Shown here piece after piece: positions 30,459 through 39,400 of a stretch of 39,968 nucleotides of DNA. The stretch comes from an uncultured Fidelibacterota bacterium (GTDB taxonomy: Bacteria > Fidelibacterota > Marinisomatia > Marinisomatales > TCS55), in NCBI GenBank assembly GCA_902615915.1, contig CACMQQ010000011.1, forward strand, positions 1-39,968, written 5' to 3'. The position numbers and the translations under genes are program-made. A model generated the notes under the pieces. It worked only from the letters and a program-made list of their open reading frames with translations, was not told the DNA's origin and ran no database searches. How positions within the stretch are numbered: position 1 is the first letter of the stretch; every line of letters starts with the position of its first letter.

Positions 30459-31295
30459 CTACTTCACTACCTGGGAAGCAAATTGAAAAACAAATCCTTT
30501 ATCTAATAGATCAGGTACTACCTTCTCTATTACTGAAAGCGTATTTTTTCTCGCATGTCCAAGTCCCACTGCGACTCCATTTTTTTTAGCTGAGTTTGCC
30601 AGCTTGTTCATTTGTTCTTCAATCCTATCTAGATCATTATTATTGTCTAAAAAAATATTCCTTCTTGCAGTTGGCACCCCAAAAGATATCATTGTTTTTT
30701 CACCGATGGTCAATGATGATGTTCTGCTGTCTATAAAGTATTTTCCCCTGTCCTTCAAAACAGATGCTAAAACGGTCATGGTTTTGCTATCTGATGTAGC
30801 TTTAGATCCTTGATGATTATTCATTCCAATTGCTTCTGGTAGACTTTCAAATGCTTGAATGAGTTTGTTTTCTAAAAGCTCACTTGTCATTGATGTTAAG
30901 AGCTTGTATTCATCTTCTCCTGGAGAATAGTTTTCAGATTCCATTGGCATATGAATAATTACTTCTTTGCCATAGGAAACAGCTTTTTCAGCAAATTTTT
31001 TACTCGCTGTGTGTCCAGGAATTATTGCACATGTTATGGGTATGCTTAGATTTAAGAATCCATCAGAAATATTATCATTGCGATAACCAAAATCATCAAT
31101 GACCAGAACGATGACTCCTAAAGTATCTTGATCAATATCCTTAACAGTCTCTGTCCTTTCTTGATTCTTAATTTCACTACCTCTTGTTAAAAGATCAAGC
31201 TTCCTTAAAGCTGCAAAGTTACTTGCTCCTAATACGATGATAATAATAATCAATGTAACTATAGTAAGATTTTGAATATTTAGGGATTTCTTCAT
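30459..31295 (-). CDS. Divergent polysaccharide deacetylase (YibQ/DUF610-like)
   Basis: A 278-residue protein with an N-terminal membrane anchor (residues 10-29) and a periplasmic domain. LVIDDFGY (Asp67, Asp68), IIHMPMESENY (His115), MNNHQGSKAT (Asn160-His161) and VGLGHARKNT are conserved blocks of this NodB-fold family. Biological substrate is unknown; a role in envelope polysaccharide is likely. The start overlaps the upstream PorQ-like gene end by 4 nt. Confidence 0.85.
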   Translation of the reverse strand: MKKSLNIQNLTIVTLIIIIIVLGASNFAALRKLDLLTRGSEIKNQERTETVKDIDQDTLGVIVLVIDDFGYRNDNISDGFLNLSIPITCAIIPGHTASKKFAEKAVSYGKEVIIHMPMESENYSPGEDEYKLLTSMTSELLENKLIQAFESLPEAIGMNNHQGSKATSDSKTMTVLASVLKDRGKYFIDSRTSSLTIGEKTMISFGVPTARRNIFLDNNNDLDRIEEQMNKLANSAKKNGVAVGLGHARKNTLSVIEKVVPDLLDKGFVFQFASQVVK

Positions 31296-32131
31296 GGAAT
31301 CCTAATTATGATATCCAAAAATTGAGGGGTGCCCAGTTGCTGATTACCAAATAAAAAAGCATAATTGAATGTAAAGATTCCAATACCAATTGAAAAACCA
31401 GAAGTAATATTTTGAAAAGATTGATTATTATAATAGTTCAACCCAAAATCAAGCCCTTGATAATCTTTTTTAATTCCAATGCTATAAATGATATCATTTA
31501 CTAATGAATTCTTTTCAATGCCTAGCGAAATTTCACCAAAACTGTGATCATATGTGGATGAAATAATAGATCTTAATGGAAGGGAGGGCTCAAGGTCTAT
31601 TAAATTTTTTAATCTGCCAATATTTAAGAGCGAATAAGTGAAGCTCAAATTATTGTTGATATCTCTACTTATGCCAATGTCCACAGCATATCCTGTAGTG
31701 CTATATTGATAAAGCTCCATTCGTATTAGTTTTAGCGTTAATCCTAATTCACTATCTCCTATTCTTTTAGCTGTAGAGGCACCCAAGGATAATCCATAAG
31801 ATGAATAATATCCTAATGGATCAGATGTTGGCTTATTTGGTCTCAGTTCAATATCATTAATGCCAAGATACCGAAAATGCAATTGAGAACTTTGATCTAC
31901 AATCTCACCTCTCCATTTCATATCAAACGATTTAAAATCAGCAAACCAATTACCATATGATACACTTAGTTCTTCGCCTAATAGATTTTTTTTAAAAGAT
32001 GATGGACTTCTCCAAATAGAATTAAAAGTTATCAGATCTTCAGCAGATGTTGGGATTGATAAGAACTGAGTACCCGATGCTGTCAAGGCTGATGCAAAAA
32101 CATAAGGCAGTAATTTAAAATGTAAACGCAT
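31292..32131 (-). CDS. PorQ/PorV-like outer-membrane barrel protein
   Basis: A 279-residue barrel. I take the ATG at 32131 (MRLHFKLLPYVFAS, a signal peptide) over upstream starts that run far into the PorV gene. The frame shows alternating strands and ends in FLDIIIRIP. It begins as a short PorV-type protein (TSAEDLITFNSIWRSP) and shares repeated blocks with it (GLSLGASTAKRIGDSELGL). Likely part of a T9SS-type attachment complex. It overlaps the upstream PorV gene by 17 nt. Confidence 0.7.
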   Translation of the reverse strand: MRLHFKLLPYVFASALTASGTQFLSIPTSAEDLITFNSIWRSPSSFKKNLLGEELSVSYGNWFADFKSFDMKWRGEIVDQSSQLHFRYLGINDIELRPNKPTSDPLGYYSSYGLSLGASTAKRIGDSELGLTLKLIRMELYQYSTTGYAVDIGISRDINNNLSFTYSLLNIGRLKNLIDLEPSLPLRSIISSTYDHSFGEISLGIEKNSLVNDIIYSIGIKKDYQGLDFGLNYYNNQSFQNITSGFSIGIGIFTFNYAFLFGNQQLGTPQFLDIIIRIP

Positions 32132-33047
32132 ATGTAAATATGTGAGCTGCCCCAGCAGGATTTTCATATACAAAAGCATAATCTAGCCTTCCGTCCTTTT
32201 CTCTTAATAAAGACCAATCAAGCCCCACCCCAACAGACATTCTTCTGTTGCCAAGGCCTGCTCTTATATAATAGTTATTCAAATATTTATATTCACCCCC
32301 AAATCGAAGTGAGTATCCTAATATTTGACCTTGATTAGATAAAGCACCAAAATCTGCGACTATGTGAAAATTCTTGTAGTCAAAATTTGTACCAAGTCTA
32401 ATAATTGTTGGAAATTGATCAATATAAACCTTGCCCCTTTCGTATATTTTATCGGTTTTCCATTGATAACGTGAATTCAGATCTTGAACCATAAGTGCAA
32501 GCTTAACGCCAGATTTCATATTCATTCGAATACCAAAATCTACTCCAATTCCTTTACCTGCAAGGTCTGTGCTATTTATTGGAAGTTGATGTTGTAATAT
32601 TTTTAAATTCATACCTATTGACAACCATGGGAAAAAACGTTGAGCAAAAGAAATAACAAAAGCATTCTCAGAGGTAGATAAGTACTGTGTATGTTTTCCG
32701 GAAGAATTTCTTCCATCAATCTTATCAACACCAGCGCTGATCCATCCTAAGCCCAAGCTTGCAGTGGGAGGTAAAGGTGTTGAGAAACTTGCAGCCATTA
32801 AACGTCTGTCCAAAGGTAAAAAATGATTACTGAAGCCTATTTGCCTTTTTAAACTGAATGGTAAAGATGCGGGGTTATGATAAGCTGTAAACCCGTTATC
32901 TAATTCAGAAGTAAAACCATTGCCCATTGCGATAGCTCTTGCAGATGTACCCATTCTTAAAAAACTTCCAGAGTAAGAACCGAAACTGCTTGCATTAACA
33001 GTGGAAATGAGGAGTATCGCAAATATTTTGATTAATTTTTCTTTCAT
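32115..33047 (-). CDS. PorV/PorQ family (UPF0164) outer-membrane protein
   Basis: A 310-residue barrel protein with signal peptide MKEKLIKIFAILLISTVNAS and the family signature FLRMGTSARAIAMGNGFTS plus AYHNPASLPF. In T9SS-bearing bacteria such proteins shuttle cargo with sorting C-termini. The start chosen is ATG 33047, overlapping the propeller gene stop as TAATG; an upstream Met at 33074 would lie inside that gene. A neighbour of SprA and a sorting-domain protein. Confidence 0.82.
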   Translation of the reverse strand: MKEKLIKIFAILLISTVNASSFGSYSGSFLRMGTSARAIAMGNGFTSELDNGFTAYHNPASLPFSLKRQIGFSNHFLPLDRRLMAASFSTPLPPTASLGLGWISAGVDKIDGRNSSGKHTQYLSTSENAFVISFAQRFFPWLSIGMNLKILQHQLPINSTDLAGKGIGVDFGIRMNMKSGVKLALMVQDLNSRYQWKTDKIYERGKVYIDQFPTIIRLGTNFDYKNFHIVADFGALSNQGQILGYSLRFGGEYKYLNNYYIRAGLGNRRMSVGVGLDWSLLREKDGRLDYAFVYENPAGAAHIFTYAFTF

Positions 33048-34723
33048 TATTTTATGATAATTAATTTCATCCAATCAATTTTTTGATCATATTCAATACG
33101 TATGAAGTAAGTACCATTATCTACAATTCGTCCATTGTTGTCCTTACCATTCCATTTAAAAGACCCTGTTGAAATATTTCTTCGATCAAATTTTTTGCTA
33201 AATACAGGCTCCATAGCAAAGTTGAAAATATCCATCTCGACAACATAGGATACTTTAACATCTATATTGAAATGAACATAACCCTCACCATTTACTATGT
33301 TGTGTTCATAAGGTGAGAATGGATTAGGATAAGCGTACGATTTATTGCTATCATACTTAGCTCTGTAGATTTTCCAGCTCGTTGCAGATGATCCAATAGA
33401 CCGAGCTAATCCATCCCAAGTTCCTATCCATAGGGTCGAAGAACTTGAGAAAAATGGGCGCTTATCATAGTTAACACCAACAACTTCATTGGTCAAGATT
33501 TCATCCATTTTATAAGCACCCGTAGATCCAATGGGAAGAGCTTGCTTAATGTTAATATATTTTGCCCATGTTTTTTCAATATCCATTGGGCTATCAACTA
33601 CAGTTTTCCAAAGACCATTTTTAGATCCTACAAAAACCATAGAATCTGAAGCTGTGATGTTGTAGGGCCTTTCGTCTATTAAAGTAGAATGCCAAGTCTC
33701 TCCATCATCCATTGAAAAACTAACTCCATTTTTTTCACCATCTAATGCTTGTAGCGTTGCTGCCCAAATAATTCTTTTCCCTTTAAAGCGCTGCAATGCT
33801 AGATCTACGACAAACCCGCCACTAAGACCATTATTTGCAGCAGTATAATGCTTCCAAGTTATGCAGCCTTTCCCAGCTCCAATTATTCCTCTGTTAATCC
33901 CGCTTGCAGTTCCAACCCAAATGGTATCCGAATAGGCGATAACTGAAAAGGCTTTATGATTATGGTTGCCACCATCTTGAGGATCTCGAGGATTCAGGTA
34001 ATAATCTTTTAGTAAGGATTTATTTTCTTCATTGGGATCTATTTCATAGCTTGATGAATCACAGGTATCTAAAAATATATCTCCATCTTCAGGGAGAGGG
34101 ATCCTTTCCCAAAAATTTTGAGCAGTTTCAATATTGTAGCGTCTCAAACCGCCAGCCCAACTTGTGATCCATATATATTTTTCTCCAATCGCTGCATCAT
34201 ATGTAACATTGGCTTGATGTGCAGTAATAGGCAAAGATTTAAAATATTTACCCGCAAAAGTAGGGATGGAATCAGAGACATTGTCAATTAATTCATCATA
34301 AAAATATTTCCAACTTATTGAGCTGCCAGTTGAATTTGTTGTATAAACAATTCCATTCCCTGTTGAAATATCTTCATCTGAAGTTGCAAAGGCTGCTAAT
34401 AATGATTTTTTATCAACAGCAAGCGCAGAAACAGCCCCAAAAAAATTCTTGGATGGCGCTGAAGAGATTATTGAGGAATCTAAAGTAAAAATTCCGATTG
34501 AATCTTTTACAAAGGATACTGAGTCTTTTAATAAAGATAAGCCTGAGCCGGTAGCCAACCACAATAGAGTATCCTCCTGCTGAACGATATCACCAATAGA
34601 ATTACTTTTTAACCCATCAAATTGATTTTGTGAGACTAGATTTCTCATCCTAAAGATCTCAGGAGAATTTACTTGTGAGTAAGAAATTTGAAAAAATATC
34701 AACCAAAAAAATAATATCTTCAT
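33047..34723 (-). CDS. Secreted beta-propeller protein with FlgD-like/T9SS sorting tail
   Basis: A 558-residue protein with a signal peptide (MKILFFWLIFFQISYSQ). Repeated propeller-like blades have LWLATGSGLSLL, YIWITSWAGGLRRYN and TLWIGTWDGLARSIG. The last 90 residues have YPNPFSPYEHNI, EMDIFNFAMEPVF, FKWNGKDNNGRIV and GTYFIRIEYD, a FlgD-Ig-like fold that acts as a C-terminal sorting/anchoring domain in T9SS cargo. Probably secreted through the SprA pore. Overlaps at both ends with neighbours (4 nt upstream, 1 nt downstream). Confidence 0.75.
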   Translation of the reverse strand: MKILFFWLIFFQISYSQVNSPEIFRMRNLVSQNQFDGLKSNSIGDIVQQEDTLLWLATGSGLSLLKDSVSFVKDSIGIFTLDSSIISSAPSKNFFGAVSALAVDKKSLLAAFATSDEDISTGNGIVYTTNSTGSSISWKYFYDELIDNVSDSIPTFAGKYFKSLPITAHQANVTYDAAIGEKYIWITSWAGGLRRYNIETAQNFWERIPLPEDGDIFLDTCDSSSYEIDPNEENKSLLKDYYLNPRDPQDGGNHNHKAFSVIAYSDTIWVGTASGINRGIIGAGKGCITWKHYTAANNGLSGGFVVDLALQRFKGKRIIWAATLQALDGEKNGVSFSMDDGETWHSTLIDERPYNITASDSMVFVGSKNGLWKTVVDSPMDIEKTWAKYINIKQALPIGSTGAYKMDEILTNEVVGVNYDKRPFFSSSSTLWIGTWDGLARSIGSSATSWKIYRAKYDSNKSYAYPNPFSPYEHNIVNGEGYVHFNIDVKVSYVVEMDIFNFAMEPVFSKKFDRRNISTGSFKWNGKDNNGRIVDNGTYFIRIEYDQKIDWMKLIIIK

Positions 34724-35568
34724 TTTATTTCAACCACCTTTTTCAATTCTTCGCTGTAAGCATTGGAAAAGTCTTGGGCTTGAAAATACCAATGGTAAGT
34801 ACCTACAGCTGTAGTATCCATAATGAAAACATTCAAAGAATACGTATTATCACCTGATTGAAGGTCACCAGAACCTGAATCACCGGTTCCATCATCATAA
34901 AGATTGAATAAAATTTGATCACCTTTAAGATCAGTTCTCCAAACTTCTCTTGTAGCATCATAAGATTTAAAAAATACTCTTTTAACATCATCAGCGCCAT
35001 TGCCATCAGTTACTTTCGCTGTTAATAAGAATTTTATAGTATTTGATTTATTTGGATCTGGATTGGAGGCAGGCCTTGTGATCGTACTTGGCATAGCAAT
35101 ACTAACAATTTCAGGACGAATATTTCCAATAGTAAATGATCTTTTTGGAATGGACTTTACAGAATTCCCGTATACTGCTACAATAGAAGCATATAAATTA
35201 TCTCTAGAGGGAATAGGGTTTATAACAACATTGCGCAATACTGATGAAGAATTAGCAATTCTTCTTGAAAATATATTATCATTTGGTATGATATCACCTA
35301 AAGTACCATCATCAAATAATTTTATCGTATCAGGCACAGAAGAAGAATCGGTACCCATCCAAACAGCCACAACTGAATCAAGCTTAGAATTGTTAAATGA
35401 TCTAGATGCATTAATGCTAAAGTAAAATTTTTCAGAAGCTTGCAAAAAGGCAAAATTAAAGTTTGAAAGCGGGTTAGGTTCTTGGGAGATCTCTGTATCT
35501 TCGCAACTAGAAAACAAAATCATAGCCATAACGTAAAGAGTAATTAGCTTAGGTCTTAAATCGTTCAT
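34720..35568 (-). CDS. Lipoprotein with Ig-like domains, unknown function
   Basis: A 282-residue lipoprotein with lipobox FSSC (Cys22). WMGTDSSSVPDTIKLFDDG, DGTLGDIIPNDNIFSRRI and DDGTGDSGSGDLQSGDNTYSL are repeats of a beta-strand/Asp-rich turn seen in Ig-like and choice-of-anchor domains; there are at least two copies. It may be a surface or periplasmic partner of the SprA system. Overlaps by 4 nt with the genes on both sides. Confidence 0.65.
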   Translation of the reverse strand: MNDLRPKLITLYVMAMILFSSCEDTEISQEPNPLSNFNFAFLQASEKFYFSINASRSFNNSKLDSVVAVWMGTDSSSVPDTIKLFDDGTLGDIIPNDNIFSRRIANSSSVLRNVVINPIPSRDNLYASIVAVYGNSVKSIPKRSFTIGNIRPEIVSIAMPSTITRPASNPDPNKSNTIKFLLTAKVTDGNGADDVKRVFFKSYDATREVWRTDLKGDQILFNLYDDGTGDSGSGDLQSGDNTYSLNVFIMDTTAVGTYHWYFQAQDFSNAYSEELKKVVEIK

Positions 35569-36476
35569 TTAATGTTATAAATATGGTTTAACATTAACGT
35601 TCCAACCTCACCTAAGCCTTTTGGCGAGCAATTTTGAACAATATCTTGGTGCGTATGATGATAGTTTGTTTTTTCATTTGGAAAATCAAAATCGATAATG
35701 TCTATAGCAGGTATGCCTGCCATCTGATATAAAGGCACATGGTCGTCAAAAATAGTGTATTTTGCTTGTTTTTTAAAAGTGTCCAGATTTAGAGACTCGG
35801 CAAGCTCCCAAAGCTCTAAAACTAAGGTTGGATTTTGCTGATAAGAATATCTTTCGATGTAAAATTCCGGCTCTCGATCTGCAATCATATCTAGATTGAT
35901 CGCATACATTGGGTAGTTAATGGGAATATTTTGCGCAAAAAATTGTGATCCTTTTGCATAAGACCAGGAATCCGCGCTTGTTCCATAGTCCTCTGCATCA
36001 AAAAGAACCAGGCTTACGCCAATAGGTGGGGGATTTTTTTTCATGATCTTTGCAAGCTCTAGTATTACTGCAACTCCACTTGCTCCATCATTTGCACCAA
36101 TGATTGGTTGATTTTTTCTCATGATGGTGGAACTATTTTCAGCCCAAGGGCGTGTATCCCAATGCGCAGAAATCATTATCTGCTTGCTATTTTTAGGATT
36201 AAACTGAGCGATCACATTGCTCATTTTGACTTTTTTCCTAGTTCTTGGCATAATATCGTCAAATTCTTGCACAAAAGTGGTATCAGCTGTTTTATTGAAA
36301 ATTGTTAAATAGTATTCCAATGCTTTTTTATGACCTTCAGATCCAGGATCTCTTGGTCCAAATTCGCACTGCTTAATCAGTTCGTTAAAAGCATTTTTCG
36401 CACTAAAATCTGGAACTCTTGCTTGGCCACACAGCTCATATACTAAAAAAAGACTTATTATATAAAAATATTTCAT
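35565..36476 (-). CDS. M28-family peptidase / glutaminyl-peptide cyclotransferase-like
   Basis: A 303-residue secreted zinc enzyme. FGPRDPGSEGH, SAHWDTRPW (His105), GANDGASGVAVILELA (Asp130) and LFDAEDYG (Glu162) are the metal and catalytic blocks of M28/QC enzymes; WDTRP and the EDYG motif favour the cyclotransferase branch. QCs modify N-terminal Gln of exported proteins and often accompany T9SS genes. The start overlaps the SprA stop as TAATG. Confidence 0.88.
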   Translation of the reverse strand: MKYFYIISLFLVYELCGQARVPDFSAKNAFNELIKQCEFGPRDPGSEGHKKALEYYLTIFNKTADTTFVQEFDDIMPRTRKKVKMSNVIAQFNPKNSKQIMISAHWDTRPWAENSSTIMRKNQPIIGANDGASGVAVILELAKIMKKNPPPIGVSLVLFDAEDYGTSADSWSYAKGSQFFAQNIPINYPMYAINLDMIADREPEFYIERYSYQQNPTLVLELWELAESLNLDTFKKQAKYTIFDDHVPLYQMAGIPAIDIIDFDFPNEKTNYHHTHQDIVQNCSPKGLGEVGTLMLNHIYNIK

Positions 36477-39400
36477 TATCCTCTAATAGCTAAATTTACA
36501 TCAAATCCAAAATCCCTATCTACCCTCTTTCCAGTATGCATTGAATCGCTTTCTCTGTATTCCCAAATCATACTACCGCTTACAGATTCAGAAAATGAAT
36601 ATGTCAATCGCATTCCGGATTTCCAACTAGAAGTGAAAGCTGTTTCAGCAAATTTATTAGCTTCGAGTGATTTTTGTAAGGTCTGATTTTTATTCATATC
36701 AAAATTAAAAGTAAAGTTAACCTGATTATTTATTTTATAATTATCAAAAAAAGGTAAAGGTATTTCAAATCCCCCTCTATGAGAATAATTAGCTGTTATA
36801 AGATAGGATTGATCATTGAAGATTTTCTGACCTCCATTAGAGGTGGTTTCTCTTGAGTTTGTTCTATTGTGTCTAATTGTCATTGTAACGCCTTTATTCA
36901 ATGATAAGGTAGCACCTATTAGTGGTGAAAAGTTCATATTTACCCTTGACGTTCTTTCATTGTCACCGTATTTAGATATAAAATCTTCAATACCTAAAAA
37001 GGAAAGTGCGGGGCCATTAAACTTATCAAACTGCCAAGCTCTATTTTCCTTTCCATTGAGCGCATGATCAATACTCATGGTCTTAATATATTTTCCTATA
37101 ATACGATTTCTTTCAAGGCCCGTCATTCTCACTGACCATCCTACAAAGGGGAAGCCATTTTCTAAAAATTTTCCATATGATAAGTAGTCCCTTGTCATCG
37201 ATCTTTGCTGCAATCCTGATCCACGTATATTGGTTGATAGATTTTGAGCATAATTAAAGGAAAATGAAATCGAACGAGACAAGCTAATTCCAGATCGAAT
37301 AGAAAAATCCTTCTTATGGTCAAAATTACCCGTATTAGTTCCAACCTGCTCAGAGTGGTCTAATCCATGATATTTTTTTAAACCAATTCTATAGCTAAAA
37401 GGAACATCACCTAGAACACCAACTCCTGTTTTATTTAAATTTTCTGTATAAGAAAAATTGATAGGGTTTATTCTTTTTGATATTGCATGCACATATCTCA
37501 AAATGAAACTATCCTTGGCTTCGTCATTGGTGTTTTCTTGACTATTGATATTTGTCGTGTTGGGTTCGCTCGTTGGAGCCCTTCTAGATCTAGATCTTGA
37601 ACGAGTTCGTTCAGATGGAGCTCTTTTTGGCGGGACCTGATTAGGAGTATAATAGGATTCAATCATTCTTGATAAATTAAAACTAGTCCCTGTTGTAAAA
37701 CGAACCTGATTGCCAATATTTGAACCTTCAATATTTTTATCCTGCGATTTACTCCATCTGTAATTTGAAGAAAAGTTAAAATTCGGATTCAACCATTCTG
37801 ATAATTTTGGGGAGAATGATGAGCTAAAATTTTCATTTCTATCTGATACGAAGCCAATATCCCCTTTAAATAAATTATTAGCAATGTACCCTCTATATTC
37901 ATTCATATTGCTATTCACAGAACGAGTATATTTTGTATTTATCTTATCTGTTAATTTATAATCCAAAATATAAGATTGGCTCAATCCAAAATTATAATCA
38001 TCCGGGGATTTATCTCCTTTCCTGGGGGTTCTTTGTCCAAGCCTTTCATTAAAATTAACCGATGCATTGAAAGCAGAGGGCAAATAATAAATCTGAGTAT
38101 CTTTAATTTTTGCCCCTAAATAAGGAATGAAAGCCAATCTTTTGAAAGGTTTAATATAATTATCTCTCCCAAAAGGCAATGCATAGCTCATTTGCCCCTG
38201 ATAAGACTCAGCTAAAACCTCCTTCTGAATTTCATTGGACATCATTTGTCTATTTATTGAAAATCGTGTATTTATTTTATCTAAAGTGTATTTTAATAAA
38301 TTGTTATCGGATTTAGATGGTTTAGAAAATGCAATTGATAGATTCATATTGGTCGATAATGACAAGATAGAATCTGGAGTATTATTCTCATTTACTATAA
38401 TGTCCTGACCTGGAAAATATTTTGGTCGAGAGATTGAATTTGCAAAACTTGTAGTGACTGGTAATTTAATGCCCCATTCTGAGGGAAGAAATTTTTCTAA
38501 ATTTACACCTGAATTGAGATTGAGGCTTTCTGTTGATCTATTACTGCCTAAGCGGGATTGCAGAACATGAAAATCAGCATCCTGTCTTCTGTATGCAAAA
38601 GAGGTATTTGCAATATCGGAAATATTGAGCCTACTTTGCATTCTCATGGATATACCTCTTTCTTTGTTGACCCCGCTCAATCGTAACTCGTCTAACCACA
38701 CCTCTCCATCAATCGGCTGATCTGAGATATTAATTACTCCAACAACAAAAAACTGAATTCTGTTTAGTGCGGGGTTGCCTTTGATAGTTATTTTTTTTCC
38801 TGTCTCTATTCCTAGCTCATCGGTGAATCTGTATTCTCTAAAATTAATGGAATCAGCAAAAATATCCGTTTCTCTAAACTTTCTTACAGATGTGCTATCT
38901 TTTAATTTCAAAGCTGTTAACCATTTCAAATCAAGGTCAACAGAATTTCTATTTTTGCCTTCATCCCATCCTGAGTAAACAGGTTGTCTCAATTCATAAT
39001 AATTATCGCCAAAACCAAACCGCATGAACATTTCAACATCTGAATTCTCATTGCCAATATTTATTCCAGAGCCATGCACATACATTTTCATCTTATCGTA
39101 AGATAAATAACTTTGGGCGCGATCTCCGCTAAGTGCTATCATTGATTTTATGGCAGCTCCAGATGTTCTAGGGGGTAATTGATTAAATTTCAATACAAGA
39201 GATTGTTCTTTGGATCGTATTTGATTGATTTGATCATACTCTCCCTTAACTCCTTTAGGTGGTTGATAACTAGCGTTATCATCAGTATTAATGACTGAAA
39301 TCGCAAAAGTTGAATCTGAGCTTTCTTTGGTAAAGTTTTCGAAGGATCCTTTTGCAAGGCCTAGCTCTTGCCATTCGTTCCCGACCAATTCTATTTTAGC

